Below, piece by piece: positions 1 through 11,533 of a stretch of 64,000 nt of DNA. The position numbers and the translations under genes were made by a program. Position 1 is the stretch's first letter; each line of letters begins with the position of its first letter. This DNA is from Agarophyton chilense (taxonomy: Eukaryota > Rhodophyta > Florideophyceae > Gracilariales > Gracilariaceae): the NCBI GenBank assembly GCA_030374765.1, contig JARGXX010000010.1, forward strand, positions 310,001-374,000. Direction: 5' to 3'. The notes under the pieces were generated by a model. It made no database searches. It saw only the letters and a list, made by a program, of their open reading frames with translations, and was not told the origin of the DNA.

Positions 1-2027
1 AAGGTTGCCGAAATCCATATTCCTGATCGAGTCCATGTGGAGGAGATTCGTTATACTCTCGATAATGATTGGCCTCTTCTTCTATTGTAGACATGTGACA
101 ATCAAGAGTCAGGCGGCGACGCCTTAGTGACATTGTTTCAAGATAGCCAGGTTTTGCCACACATTCTGGGATGTTGAAAGCGTCTCTGTAGTTGGTTTGA
201 ATGATACTCAAAAAATGCACCCTTCAAGAGTGATGTGCTAGATTTCTTTTCATAGATGTTCAGCCAGAGCAAGATGCAGCCTCAAGACGCCTACAGGTCT
301 TATATGAAGTAGAATCACATCATGGGAGCAACAAGTTGAGACCCACAGAAACCATTTTTCGTTCTAAGCTGAACCAGAAGCTCAAGCTCTTCATCCTTCC
401 TTGGCGGTTTTGTAAATTTCGGAAAGCTCATTATGTCTTGCACAAGAAGTCAGTGAGCATACAGTTTGCTGCGCAGATTTTTCGAACTGAGAAAAAACAA
501 GGTGCAAAAGTATTCACTAAGAGATGCCAGTTGTGCGCGACGGGTTGGTACTTTATGAATGTCGCACGTCATTGGGGTTGTGTCCCATAGCACCTTTGAC
601 GAGGGGGAATGGAGAAGGGAGATAATCAGTTGCGTACAATCCTTCTCGACTCGGGAAACGTCAAGTCTGTTTCAAAATCATATCCCTAATGCCATTCCAT
701 GTGTTCCCTATACTGCACACAAATCTGTATGGCATAGTAGTTAGGCCAGTTTCGGTCATACCTGAAACAAATTACATGTCGCTCCAACTGAGATTTAGCC
801 CAATCGGTCCAACAAGTTGCAGGATCTTTCGTTGAGGAACGTTTGAACACCAGACGGACGGACTTGACGACATCAATGTCGAAAAGGCTCAGAATTGTCC
901 TATGATCCCTATGGTGAACACATGGTGTTTCACACAAGCCGTCCGTCTACAATGGACGACAGGCGCAATTTTTTACCGAAAAACATACACATCACTCAAC
1001 ACGCCCTCTTTGAGAGGGTTGCTGATTTGCTTTACCTTTAGAGGATAAATGGGGCATTGTTCTACCTACCGAGATAGAATTTTCATCTCCAATTTGTAGT
1101 ACTCCTTCATCGTTACCACCACTGTCGCGAGCAATCAGAGCATGTGTATGTCTCGTTATGAGCTCCTTGGCGGAATGAAAAACCGTCCAATAGCTTTTTC
1201 CGAGCTCAGGGTACATATGCATGCACAATGATATAAAACAGAGACAAAAGCAGTATGAAGTTAACTGCCCTTCCATTCTTCTTTATGCTGACCACAAAGT
1301 GCAAAATACTGCACTACCGTTCTCTGATTCAGCTTATGACCTGCAAAAGACATCCGAAGACAAGTTCCATCTGTAAAATTGAAAAAAACGAGCCGATTCC
1401 GTTTCCGTCTTTGAGCCAATGCAATAAACCTTCGTCCTTCGCCGCTCTCAACCTCGAAGTCATTGTTTGCTTCTATCTCAACAGAATTGGATTGGATTTT
1501 CTCGGTGTCACTCAGCAGCTCTGGTGATATATCCAACGTAACACCGCGGTAGATTGTACTTTAATCACGCCGTTCCGATAACTTTCTAAAGATGGAAATG
1601 CTTCAGAAGAATCCAGAAGCTTTTTCCTTTCCAAAATCCTTCATGCAATGAACGCGTTGATGGTTACAGTTTTGAGACACTGAGAGACATGCTTTTGCTC
1701 CCACTTCAGGTGTGATGTTGATGATCTGAGAAATGCACGTTGTTCGGTAGCACCATCCACACCCTCTTTAGATTTGCAGTACATGGTTTGAGTTGCGTGC
1801 TTGAAAAGTTTCAATGGAACAAAGGACCCCATTTCTCTTACGTAGTTGTCAAGAACCTGCCAGGATTTATGACGCAATCGAGGCGTCTCAACCAACTCTC
1901 TGTCCACGAAGGCCGGAAATGTACTACTCTCCTCATAAGCCCATTTCACAAGCTGGGATACAGCCTCTGTTAGAACTGTTTGAATAAATCCAAAATACTT
2001 TTAGAGCAGCGTGCTACAACCACGTAC
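1..2027. other. Left-edge region without a confident gene
   Basis: No gene is recognised here. On the plus strand a frame is open from the window edge to a TAG at 88-90 (30 codons, including VAEIHIPDRVHVEEIRY); this could be the 3' end of a gene outside the window, but it is too short to identify. On the minus strand, frames at 1641-1949 and 1261-1536 read like protein (for example KWAYEESSTFPAFVDREL) but match no family I know and have no clear splice sites joining them. They could be exons of a gene cut by the retrotransposon at 2028, or chance. Confidence 0.4.
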
Positions 2028-2913
2028 TGTAGGACAACTTTTGGAGCGGCAGTACCACGAAGATGTTCGGGATCTTCTTCTCTTGAGAGACACGCCTAAG
2101 GCGTAGCAGACACGTCCCAGCGGAGCACAGAAACAGAGCCACTCTGGAAAGGCACGACGAAGTCGGGTGTAAGACCGAGGCCAATCCGGCGGGATATACC
2201 TAGAGTGTTTAGGTGAGCACGGCACAGTCCGGGGTGTGACCGATCCTATACGGAGCGGTACCACGGCGATTGTCTGAAAAGGGGCGAGGAAACACTCGTA
2301 TGAGGTGGACGAGCGAGGTGAGTGAGGCGGCCACTCACGAGAGCCAAAAAGGAGAACAAGAGGAAAATAGGGGCGAAACCTTATACAGGGGCGAGACTAT
2401 GGCAAGTGTCGGCGATTAAATATGAACCCACGGTGGTGGTAGCACTCTGGTCGACAGAGGGGTGGATGAACTAACGGGCAACGGGCACTCACGCAGTATG
2501 CGGTGAAGACGCGCCGAATGCGAAAAGTTCAGAGCCAAGACTCCTTCCTTGGTATCCCAAGAGGGTCTTTACTGGGGAGCAGTGCTCAACCTCCTAAGTA
2601 GTGTGGCGCGCGGCCCCTGACAGTGGGCGCGCGCCCGAAAAATAGACACTAAATAGCGATAGCGTAGCCAAATAAATACTAAAAATTACTAAATATTACT
2701 AACCATTAGGTAGAATCTGGGCCACGTGTGGCACGCCTCCTACTCGAGCGTTGGCATCCGTGCAGTCCACGTGTTCCACCCGTGTGCACTTCCGGTCCTA
2801 ACCGGCCGTCAGCACGCAATAGTGGTATAGCTTGTCATAGACCAATATAGTCCTCAAGCGAGCGAACTTTCTAAGTCCTGCGAAGAAACCCCCTTGAAGG
2901 GCATTTTCCTTCA
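2028..2913 (-). repeat. Element 1 left LTR (3' LTR)
   Basis: The 886-bp repeat begins TGTAGGACAAC and ends TTTTCCTTCA on the plus strand, giving the usual TG...CA termini. It is repeated at the other end of Element 1, where Element 2 interrupts it after base 91. The right boundary is fixed by the polypurine tract at 2914. Confidence 0.92.
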
Positions 2914-2928
2914 TATCCCCCTCCTTAG
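2914..2928 (-). other. Element 1 3' polypurine tract
   Basis: On the minus strand this reads CTAAGGAGGGGGATA and directly precedes the TG of the 3' LTR. That is the position and composition expected of the plus-strand DNA primer in LTR retroelements. Related tracts occur inside pol at 5096 and 8234. Confidence 0.85.
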
Positions 2929-3152
2929 ATGATGAACACGCCGTCGAAATGGCGGGGAGGCAACGGTACAACCGGCATAAGAGCTAACCGCGTAACGCGT
3001 TCAGCGACCACTCGACTGTCGAAGGCAGAGCTGCATCACCGAACGACAAACGCAACCACTCGGTAACCACTCCTCGAACTTCGAGCGCTCATCCGCATCG
3101 TACGCCAACTTCCAGCGACCACACCCCGATACCTCGGCGACCAGCACTCCCG

Positions 3153-3995
3153 ATGAACGGTGGTAAAAATCCCCGCCGGGGTTACTTCTCCGGTTTCCAT
3201 TCGGCTCCCCTTCCGGGGGGGAGTGCCTCCTCAACCGCGCAGAGCCAATCCCGGGGTCCCGTTGAAGCTTCAAGCCACATCACTCCTGCGGAGGGCACCT
3301 GGACCAGTTACGACGAGCTCGTCGGGTTAAACCCGCGTCAACATGCAGCGATTCTCAGGAGAGCTCCGTGGTTCCATCCGAAAGCGGTCTTCGACGAAGA
3401 ACTCGTGGCTGCGTATGCTGATGGCAATGCGCGTCTCCCGGGCGAGCTACCGGCTTTGATCACCACTTCGTGGGACGGGTAACGCCGTGTGGCGGTAGAT
3501 TTCATCTTCTTTAACCCATTGGAGCAGCAAGAGATCTCCGAGGCGGAGGCGTCGGCACTCCGGATGGCTCCGCGAGGAATACCATACGGGCACCCCGTGG
3601 GGTTTGTCAACTCAGATGACTTCTACTACGCCTATGGCGGTCATGATCTCCCGGAGGAGGCGGGCGAATACCGTGGCGACGAGTTCATGGAAGACACGAG
3701 AGACCCCGATGGTGCCGATACTACGGCGCAGCCGGTGCAGGGAGCGACTCACGCAGGGGCGGTCATCGATCCAGTGGCGGCGGCGTTACCGGACGAACTG
3801 GAAGTTATCGAGGTCCCCATACGCCCAGAGGCGGTCGTGATCTCCCAGTTCCTTCGGGGTGTTGGACTGAACGCGCAAGCGGCGAGCGGCGACATCGGTG
3901 CGATGAGAGACGCCCTCGCGGCACGGCTGGCCGGCGGGAGTAACCCCTCTAGCGATTCGGGTGGCGCCCACGGCAATCCAGGTTCTTTTAACTAA
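3153..3995 (+). pseudogene. Antisense accessory reading frame of Element 1 (broken copy)
   Basis: This frame lies on the strand opposite gag-pol, between the pol stop and the 3' LTR. It starts with ATG and reaches GYFSGFHSAPLP within 20 residues, matching GYFSGFRSAPLP in the intact Element 2 copy (12725-14428). The C-termini also match (VVISQFLRGVGL versus AVISQFLRQVGL). Relative to Element 2, residues 119-391 are missing through an in-frame 819-bp deletion with a GGT microhomology at 3495-3498, and a CGA codon has become TAA at 3480-3482. The reading frame before and after both lesions is the same. Function is unknown. Many differences between copies are synonymous, which argues that the protein was once under selection. 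Confidence 0.75.
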
Positions 3996-4208
3996 TCCCT
4001 TGTGATCTTTGGTTAGTATGTCTCGCTTTGCGGTAGTGTGTGCAGCAACTTCGAAAATAGTAAACTGCTTTCGTCTATGACGTATTTGTTTTCTTTCTTC
4101 TCTTCCACTTCTTCTGAGTGTCCTTCTCCAGATCTTCTGTGCATCTTCTCCTTCTCCCAAGGGTCCTTATCCAGATCTTCTGTTCCTTTATCCCCATCGG
4201 GTGTCTTC

Positions 4209-5216
4209 TTATCCCACTTGGGCTCGGTCTATGGTAGCCGGCAAAGCCGTGACAGTACGACGATGATACTGTACCACCTTTGACCGAGGTAGGTGCTCTA
4301 TCGGTTCGTCTGAATCCCGTTCGGGGCCGTACCCATACCAACGGACCAAGTGTTGGAGATACCCCTTTGGGTGGTAGGAGTGCTCCAAAATGCGTCCGAC
4401 CACGAACTCTTGGCGGTACACTTCCCGGCCATCCCGTATGATGGTGTCGCTATTTCCGGGTGGTACCCGTCCTGAGCCAGGGGGTACCGAAGTGATCACG
4501 CGTTGGGCGGCTTCGCTCCGGTCGGGCCGTGTAGCGCGCAAGGTGGTCCTCGGCTGAGTAGAATGTCGACCCGACTTCGGCGGTTCATTTTCTCCAAGTG
4601 CCGGATTTGTTTCGGCGCTTCCCACTCCGGTTGGAGGGCCCACACCAGCGGGTAACCCGGGTGGTCGTTCCGCTAATCGGCGTGGTGAAGCTCGCTTCGG
4701 CGGTGAGATTCGCTGGGGCGGTGGCGCATTGTCGCACCTCTCTGTCCCACGGCGAGATTCCGTGTAGTCACGTGAGCGTTCCAATGGCTGGCTGTCCGGC
4801 GTCGGTGCCGTGGATGTATCCGCCTCCCTGTACGGGGTACTTGGCGGTGCGTCGTCCACTCGTACTGTATCAGGCTGCGGTGCGCCGAGCGCATTTTCAT
4901 TCCGTGTTGCACGTGTGGTGACACCTCGGCGAGTGTTGGTGGCGTTATCCGCAGCTGCGTTCTGAGGCTTGGATAGCAACTGCGTCGAGTCATGCAGGAT
5001 GTCGGTATCAGGCACCCCTGATGGGCGAAGAATAGAGCGCGACGGTGCGGCGTTTCCAGCGACGGTATCGACCGGATTACGACGGCTGTCGGGCGCCTCC
5101 CCCTCCTTAGACGATGCACCGTACTTGGTGTCCGTCGGGTGGACTGGGGAGGAGCGACGAATGCGCGACACGATTCCTTTCGGGTTGGGCGCCGCGGGTA
5201 GCGGAAGGTCAGACAA
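4209..5216 (-). pseudogene. Element 1 pol 3' part: disordered linker and chromodomain
   Basis: This is the C-terminal continuation of Element 1 pol, in the same frame as the integrase segment but separated from it by a TAA at 5241-5243. The first ~260 residues are Pro/Ser/Arg-rich and look disordered. The last ~70 form a chromodomain (EFVVGRILEHS, then YLQHLVRWYGYG, then SDEPIEHLPRSKV). Chromodomains of this kind bind methylated histone tails and steer integration. The VRWYGYG segment keeps aromatics where a methyl-lysine cage is expected; Element 2 has Leu in place of the second Tyr. The annotated start is only the first Met after the nonsense codon and is not biologically meaningful. Confidence 0.85.
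5096..5110 (-). other. Internal polypurine tract in Element 1 pol linker
   Basis: The minus strand reads CTAAGGAGGGGGAGG, nearly the 3' polypurine tract of the same element. Element 2 has an equivalent at 16194. It lies within coding sequence (residues SKEGE). It could act as a second plus-strand primer, but this is inferred from sequence only. Confidence 0.45.
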
Positions 5217-5240
5217 ACCCCGAGATGGGTGTGGTAACGC

Positions 5241-7706
5241 TTAGGGACGCGGGTGGACCTGGGGTAAGGGGGTCGATGAATCCGTTTCAACGGGAGCAGT
5301 CACACCAGTAGGTTGGGATGTTAACGGCGGAGGAGCCGATACCACGCGATCGCGGGAGATGCGTTCGTGATTACCAGCTTGGTCAACAACGACAGTGTCG
5401 GGAGCCACCAAAATAACCCGAAAGGGGCCGTCGGAAACGGGTGACAGCTTGTGGCGTTTCTCCTTCTCTGGGTTCCAATACTCCTTGCGGATGAATACAT
5501 AACCGTCGGGGGCGAGACGTGGCGGCGAGCGAGGGGCTTTGGTATCAAAGTCACGCTTGTAAGCGGCCTGGGCTCGGCCCATTGAACGCCGTGCGGCGGG
5601 AACGAGCTTCGTGAGCCAAGTTTTCCACGCTTCGCGGTAAGCAGTCGGTGACGGAAAGGTATCCAGCGTGGGCTGTGGTTCCAGCGCCACGGGCGGTGGG
5701 GTACGGGACAATACTAGCTCGAAGGGCGTTAGTCCAGTTCTCCTGTGCACCTGCGTATTGTACGCAAAGGTGAGCGCATCAGTGAACAAGTCCCATTCTT
5801 TGGGGTGGTCTGCGACGTATGAACGGAGTGTCGCAAGTAATGTCCGGTTGAACCGTTCGGCCTGCCCATTAGTTTGGGGTTGGTAAGTGCTCGTGAACAG
5901 GTTCTTAACGTCCAAGATGCGACACACATCCTCGAAGAACCGAGAGGCGAACTGTCTCCCGTTATCGGAGAGGAGGTTGAGCGGTGGGCCGTAGACCAAG
6001 ACCCAGTGTAGGACGAAGGCTTGAGACACGGTCATAGCGGAGATCTTTCGTAACGGTACGCTCCGGACCAGCTTGGAGAAGCGATCAGTAATTACGAGTA
6101 AGCACTTGTAATTCCGCTTAGTGATAAGGAAGGGACCGAGTATATCGATGGTCACAAACTCCAATGGAGCGCGAGCTGGAAACAGCTTCAACTTCGTCGC
6201 ATGACGGCGGAGCTTGACACGGTTCCGAGGACAATCGGTACAAAACCGCACCGTTGCGTAGCAGTCCCCTGCCATGGCAGGCCAGTAGAAGTTACGGCGT
6301 AGGGTGAGGTGAACTTTCCGTCCCCCGACGTGGCCACTCAGTTTGGAGTAGTGCGACAACCGCACGACTCTCGACTGGAGGTTATGTGGTACCACGATTT
6401 GTGGGTGCGATCCGACGGTCCGTACAAGGTATCCGGCGTCATTCACCTGAAAGGGGAGAGTACCTCCTCCATTGAGTTGAGCGCGGACCTTCGCGCAGAA
6501 CGGGTCAGCGAATTGCTCCCGTATCATCTCCTCTGGAGTAATAGGCACGAAGTTCCCTGGTAAAGGTTTCTCGGAATCTTCCGAGAGAAGAAAGTCGTTT
6601 AATTCGGAACCGGAATCTGAAGAGTCCGTGTCTCGTTCTTCGTCCTCGATGGTAGCGTAGTCGCCATTCACTGCAAAGCACGGTATTTCATCGTCTTTGA
6701 CGGGTAGTGCTTCGCCATTAGTGACCAGGCGGGAGAGAGCATCGGCTTGGGTGTTGCACGATCCTTTTCGGTTCTGCACGTCAAAGTCAAATTCCGCTAG
6801 ACGGAGACGCCAACGCATCAAGCGGCCTGAAGGCTCCGAGATGGAGAGTAGCCATCGAAGTGATGCGTGGTACGTAAAAACGGTGAAATGATTATCCATG
6901 AGATAGGGGCGCAACGTTTGTAATGCCCACATTACTGCAAGGCATTCCTTCTCCGAGACGGAGTAATTCTTCTCGTGGACGTTGAGCGATCGGGACCAGT
7001 ACCCTACGGGACGTCTTTCCCCATTGGGTGCAGTTCGAAACAGTGCACTACCTACTTGGTAGTCGCTGGCGTCCGTATCTACGGTGAAGGGCCTTCCAGG
7101 CTTGGGCAACGAGAGGATCGGGGCGGAGGCGACAGAATCCTTAACAGAGTTGAAAGATTCCGTTTGAACGGGGGTGAAGGGGTCCAGTTTTGGTGGTTGG
7201 CCTTCCCGCAAAAGCGCGTTTAACGGTGCAGCCTTGTCCGCAAAGTGCGGGATGAATCGTCGGTAGACGTTTGCGAGTCCCAGAAAGGAACGAAGCTCGG
7301 TTTGCGTCCGCGGTTCTTTACCCTCTTTGAGTGACTTAACACGAGCCTCCTCGATTGTAACAAGTCCTGGACGGATGACATGGCCGAGATACTTCACTGT
7401 GTCCGTGAAGAAGTTACATTTCTTCAACTTAAGAGTGACACCCTCATCTCGTAGCGTGGTCATGATATCCCTCACATGAGTGAGATGTTTGTCCAGATTA
7501 TCTGAGAAGACGATTATGTCATCCAGGTAGACCAGGCAGGTACGCCATTTGAAGCGGGCCAATAGGATGTCGATGGCTCGCTGGAAAGTGGCGGGGGCGT
7601 TGGTAAGACCAAAAGGCATCCGTTTGAAACGGTAGAGACCGGAGTGACACGCGAAAGCGGTTTTTTTTGGTCTTGCTTCCTTACCGGAACTTGCCAGTAT
7701 CCCCAA
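5241..7706 (-). pseudogene. Element 1 pol: RT palm, RNase H, integrase
   Basis: This segment begins just after a frameshift near 7662 (an A8 run on the minus strand replaces the bases seen in Element 2, net loss of 1 nt). It carries the RT palm with TCLVYLDDIIVFS, the RNase H domain, an H2C2 zinc site (ending RFCTDC), the integrase core (FVTIDILGPF, LLSDNGRQFAS, QTNGQAERFNR) and a GPY/F-like module (SDGPFRVI). In RNase H the expected TDH reads TYH, a likely inactivating Asp-to-Tyr change. The frame stops at TAA 5241-5243, before the linker and chromodomain. It is homologous to the Element 2 pol throughout. Confidence 0.92.
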
Positions 7707-8461
7707 TTGGCGTCCAGGGTTTTAAAGACGGTGGCGGTGCCCAGCGAGTCAATGTACTCGTCCATTCTTGGGATTGGATACATGTCCTTGACGGTAACGG
7801 CATTCAACCGACGGTAGTCGACGAAAAACCTCCAGGAACCATCCTGCTTTGGAGCCAGTACTACTGGAGAAGCCCACGGCGACTGAGCCGGTTCAATGAA
7901 TCCTGCTCGAAGCATTTTAGCCACTTGTGCCTTTTCCTCCGCGCGTGCGGCGGGTCCAGCACGGTATGGGTGCTGAGAGATGGGTCGGGTGTTCGGTAGC
8001 AAATCAATCCGGTGTTCCGTAGTGGCAATCTCACCAAGGGAGCCGTCCCGCATAGTGTTGAAGTCCCTTAAAGGTTCTGGCAATCGATGGCGGTATGACT
8101 CCGGTACGTGGCTGAGATCCAGGTCCTCGACTTCTTGGACTGGATCGGGGCGGTCACCACTCGTTGAAACGGGCTGCGTTCCTGATGTTACAGGTTGAAC
8201 CCCGGGTACCGGTGCTGAAACGGGTTCTGGGCTGTCCCCCTCCTTAGAGTGAACGAGTCCGAGAACGTCAGCTGCGGTCAGCTTTGTCGGCACCATAGCG
8301 ATGGGGTGCGGCATGACGGACCCTATCACTTGGTTCTTCACCAGATACTGGGGTACAGTCCCTAGATTGGCAATCAGCATGTCAAACGGTTGGTTTGGAT
8401 CCACATGGACGATTCCATTCGCAATTGCGAGGCTGTGCATGTCATACAGTGACGACAATGG
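7514..8461 (-). pseudogene. Element 1 pol: linker and N-terminal reverse transcriptase
   Basis: This is the N-terminal half of the reverse transcriptase, with the Ty3/gypsy signature around HPYRAGP, SPWASPVVLAPKQDGSWRF and VDYRRLNAVTV. The polymerase fingers and the first palm strand (ATVFKTLDANWGYWQVPV) are present, and then the frame is lost at the A8 run near 7662. Upstream it is separated from protease by a TAA at 8462-8464 where Element 2 has CAG. Its frame before the frameshift equals that of the protease segment. These lesions make the copy non-autonomous. Confidence 0.88.
8234..8247 (-). other. Internal polypurine tract between protease and RT, Element 1
   Basis: The minus strand reads CTAAGGAGGGGGAC inside pol (residues SKEGD). 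Element 2 carries CTAAGAAGGGGGAGG at the matching place (19368). Its similarity to the 3' polypurine tract suggests a possible extra plus-strand priming site. Confidence 0.4.
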
Positions 8462-8653
8462 TTACAAGACCCGGAGTCCGTGTTGACGGGAGGTTACTTT
8501 CACCATCATTTGGGACTCAGCAGGGACGCACAACGACGCTGCGACGCGGAGATTATTAGATTCACGGTTATCCGGTCCAGGTTCCTGTGCTGCCGGTAGC
8601 GGGACATGCTTCTTCGTTGCACGCCTAAGCGGACGACGAACGATCGGAGTGGA

Positions 8654-9544
8654 CTATCCATCCTCCATCTCGACACGCCGTTGGCGGGGGAAGATCGCTT
8701 CGACGAAGCGGTCGCAAAAGTCACAACCCAAGATGACTGGGGCGGCTAGTTTCCGACATACGACGAAGTCGAGTTTCACCACGCGAGTGCCAACGCGGAC
8801 TACCAGTTCTATGAAATCCACCGTATCTAACGGTGTCTTGTTGGCGTCAGCGACCTCCGGGACTTGGTCGCGGCGGATCCTAGACTGCAAAGCAGGCGGT
8901 AATACTTCCTCCATGACAAAGTTCAGACAGGCACGGGTGTCTAAGACAGTAAGGTGTCGCACCATAAACTGGGGTGAAAGGCCAAGGTCAGCATAGACCT
9001 TGTAATTTCTTTTGGCCATCACCAGAACTCTATCCAGGAATCGGTTATAGGAAACACGTTTCCACGGACGACGCAAAACGCTAAAGTGTTCCGAATTCAC
9101 GTCATTGACGGCCTCTTTCCTTGAAAAGGATTTTGACCGGGGAGCGAGGCTTGGACGCCTCGGGCGCCGTCGACCTCGACTCTGAGGGCGCCCCTCCTTG
9201 AGAGGAGACTCCCACATTCAGTTTTTCTGGGCCTGCTCCGCCAGAGGCTGCTGCTCAGGACGTTGAGCAGGCAACGCCGGGGCATCAGGTCAAGAAGGTA
9301 CCGCAGAAGCGGTGGGGTGACCTACCACGTTGGTGACACGGGATTCCGGTGCAGGTACGATCTGAGCTCGGGGAAGCGACACGTGACGTGGAACATCCGT
9401 TCGAGCACGGATATACGATGCAATCGGGACAGCTGCTTTGTCCTCCGGGGACAGGCCTCGTAATTGACTACGACTTGTGCCCATTCTCGGAGAGCCGACA
9501 CACATTGTGGAGAAGTATGGCCTGGTGTGTATCAGAGATGACAA
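8654..9544 (-). pseudogene. Element 1 protease region (pol N-terminus)
   Basis: This is the aspartic-protease part of pol, in the -1 frame relative to gag. The pol frame overlaps the end of gag (9532-9544), as expected for a -1 ribosomal frameshift. The active-site stretch reads VLDTRACLNFV, so the usual DTGA/DSGA Gly is Arg. Downstream VILGCDFCDRF is well conserved in Element 2. Two nonsense codons break the frame: TGA at 9290-9292 and TAG at 8654-8656 (TCG in Element 2). No zinc-knuckle CCHC motif could be recognised between capsid and protease. Confidence 0.72.
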
Positions 9545-10482
9545 AACAAATCAGAAGCCGGCGTTAGGTGGCGAGGCTCGGCAAACTTCACCGCGGGGCG
9601 GGTATCTCTCCAACCAGAACGCGAAAAGGGAACATTACCACTCTCGTGTGGGACGCGTGGCTCACGAACGCGACCATTATCCGCATACAGTAGCGTGTCA
9701 TCCTCAATCACGTATTGTGACTCGTCCAAGGTTGAGGGTAGCTCCGTTGTCGGGATGGAATGAACGTCACTATGGGATAGCTGCACGTTATCATAATCCC
9801 TTCGAGAGGCCTGTTCGTCGATCATCGAAGCTGATGTGGTACCCGGTTGTAACATCAACGCTTTTGCGGACCTAACCCTGGATCCAGGAGTGCGTGCGCG
9901 CAGGGCTTCACCTTCTGCACGAGCAAACTGCACTAGTTCCAAATACGTGGCTTTAGGTCTATCTTCTCGACGTTGAGCTACAAGAGTCCTGATCGCCGAG
10001 TCCAAACCATCGACAAACATGGTACAACGCTCTTCAGCGGGGTAAACATTGCCACAGCGGTGGAAGGCCTTGTTAGGGCGCGAAGAATAGTCGGTTTCCG
10101 ACTCGCCTGGACGTTGGCGAATGTCCCGCAGGCCGCGTATCGCCTGCTGAATGGCGGAGTTAGTAGCATACGACCTCAGGAGGTATTGAACTGCTTCGGG
10201 CCAGCAGGTTACCTCTCCTTCAGACGCGCGTGATGTACCTCTGACAGAGTGATACTGGTCTTCTGCAAGCCCACGTAAGAAGTACGGTAAGGCAATGTAG
10301 GCCTGTCCCTCGTTCATTCCAAGGATTTCAGCTTCCGCGACAAAGCGTGCCAAGAAATCCAACAATAATATTGGGTCTTCTCCAGTAAACAACTGGTTGC
10401 GAAGTGAGAGCTGCATTCGCTTAATGCAGTCCTTCGCTCTTCCCGTACCACGGGGTGTACGATCCAAAGAGAAGTCCTCCAA
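9532..10482 (-). pseudogene. Element 1 gag capsid region
   Basis: This is a retrotransposon capsid (Retrotrans_gag-like) domain: residues around LFTGEDPILLLDFLARFVAEA, YIALPYFLRGLAEDQYHSV, then QAIRGLRDIRQRPGESETDY and RCTMFVDGLDSAIRTLVA. It is in the same frame as the preceding gag segment but separated from it by a TGA at 10498-10500. The first listed codon is TTG, so this segment is the continuation of gag rather than a separate gene. The downstream ~100 residues are unstructured. Element 2 lacks this whole region. Confidence 0.8.
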
Positions 10483-10497
10483 ACGATAGTACCGGTA

Positions 10498-11277
10498 TCA
10501 TAAGAGCTTCTTAAAGAGCGAATTGGTCGGTTTTAGCTCCTTCAAACCTGTGTGCTTCCTTCCCTTCGTGCGGGCGCAGATCACACCATGGATGGCTGTT
10601 GACCGCTTAGAGCGTGAGGAAGGCTCACAGCGAGCTACTTCCACCGATGAATCGGAAGAGTCGGACTCCGAGGATGAGGAGTCCGACGGTTCGGGATCCG
10701 TGTTCCTTCGCTTCTTTCGAGCCTGGCGGTTCTCTTCCTTACATCCCTTTTCGGATACTGCAACTGGCTCGGCCGGATCATCCCCCGACATTAGGGTTTG
10801 TTCCAACGTCTCGAGACGGCTTCGGACGCGCGAGAACTTGTCCGCGACGTCCTTGACAAAGGCCGAGGGGCCACCAAGGGACTCTAGAATCGAGTTCACA
10901 TCCGCACGGAGGACACGGAGGTCCTCAGAAAAATCCTGCGTAGCAGTGTCGTTTACCTTCTTGCGAAGTGAATCGAACTCCTTTGCAAGGATGACTTGAG
11001 CTTCCCGCATAGAGCGGAGTTGCTCTTCCACAGCTGCAAGGCTGGGATGGGGGGTGAAATCCCTAGCAGCAGAGAGCATCAGGGCGGCGGCAGACGCCGG
11101 TCCTGCTCCACTTGCTGGGGGTGTCGAATCAGAGACAGGAGTTCTCGAGGTCCTTCTACCTGGCACGCCAGTCGATGCACCGGTATGAGACCGTGAACGG
11201 ACCGGGATACGGGTTGGTTGCGATGGTTCCGGTGCACCGGTTTGACTCCGCGTCCTCGGACGGTCTTTGGACGACAT
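10498..11277 (-). pseudogene. Element 1 gag N-terminal part (coiled coil and basic/Ser-rich tail)
   Basis: Gag starts with ATG at 11277 (MSSKDRPRTRSQTG), about 165 nt downstream of the primer-binding site. Residues ~85-165 form a heptad-rich helical stretch (VEEQLRSMREAQVILAKEF...LETLEQTL), and residues ~175-240 are rich in Ser/Asp and basic residues. The homologous Element 2 gag is at 19973-20863. The frame ends at a TGA (10498-10500) that separates it from the capsid; without that codon the two segments would be one frame of about 580 codons. I read the TGA as a decay mutation because nothing around it suggests programmed readthrough. Confidence 0.75.
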
Positions 11278-11420
11278 GAGATCAGAGTCCGTTACACGTG
11301 AGTATCCAAACCCGATCGGCTAGTGGGGCCAAGAAACTTCCTCAAAGAGGGCAACTGATATCAGCCTCAGTTTGTGAGTCCTCTTTCCGATTAATCGTGA
11401 CTGAGTGTGCCCGAGTCAAA

Positions 11421-11442
11421 CTTCTAAGTCGGGAGACCAGTT
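11421..11442 (-). other. Element 1 primer-binding site
   Basis: Just inside the 5' LTR, the plus strand reads cttctaagtcgggagacca followed by gtt. On the minus strand the site begins TGGTCTCCCGACTTAG, three nucleotides after the LTR end. It would pair with a tRNA ending TCGGGAG-A-CCA. This acceptor end resembles yeast-type tRNA-Tyr, but the tRNA is not proven. Element 2 has the identical site. Confidence 0.75.
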
Positions 11443-11533
11443 TGGAGGACAACCCTTGGAGCGGAGACACCACGAAGATGTTCGGCATCTCCCTCTCTTG
11501 AGAGACACGCCTCAAGCGGAGGAGACGCGTCCC
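11443..11533 (-). repeat. Element 1 right LTR, first piece
   Basis: These are the first 91 bp of the right LTR (TGGAGGACAACCC...), homologous to 2028-2118 of the left LTR. The LTR breaks off at GTCCC, where Element 2 is inserted, and resumes at 21953. Confidence 0.9.
11529..11533. repeat. Target-site duplication of Element 2, left copy (GTCCC)
   Basis: GTCCC directly abuts the TG start of Element 2 and is repeated at 21948-21952 after its right LTR. Intact Element 1 LTR has a single GTCCC here (2114-2118). Five bases is the standard duplication for Ty3/gypsy integrase. Confidence 0.93.

Noticed and set aside
7654-7672. A8 run in Element 1 RT as a programmed frameshift
   Set aside because: Element 2 has no shift here and reads straight through RT, so the run is a mutation (or a sequencing error) within a catalytic domain.
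10498-10500. TGA between gag segments as programmed readthrough
   Set aside because: No recognisable readthrough context, and the element carries several other nonsense codons; decay is simpler. Element 2 cannot be used to compare because the region is deleted.
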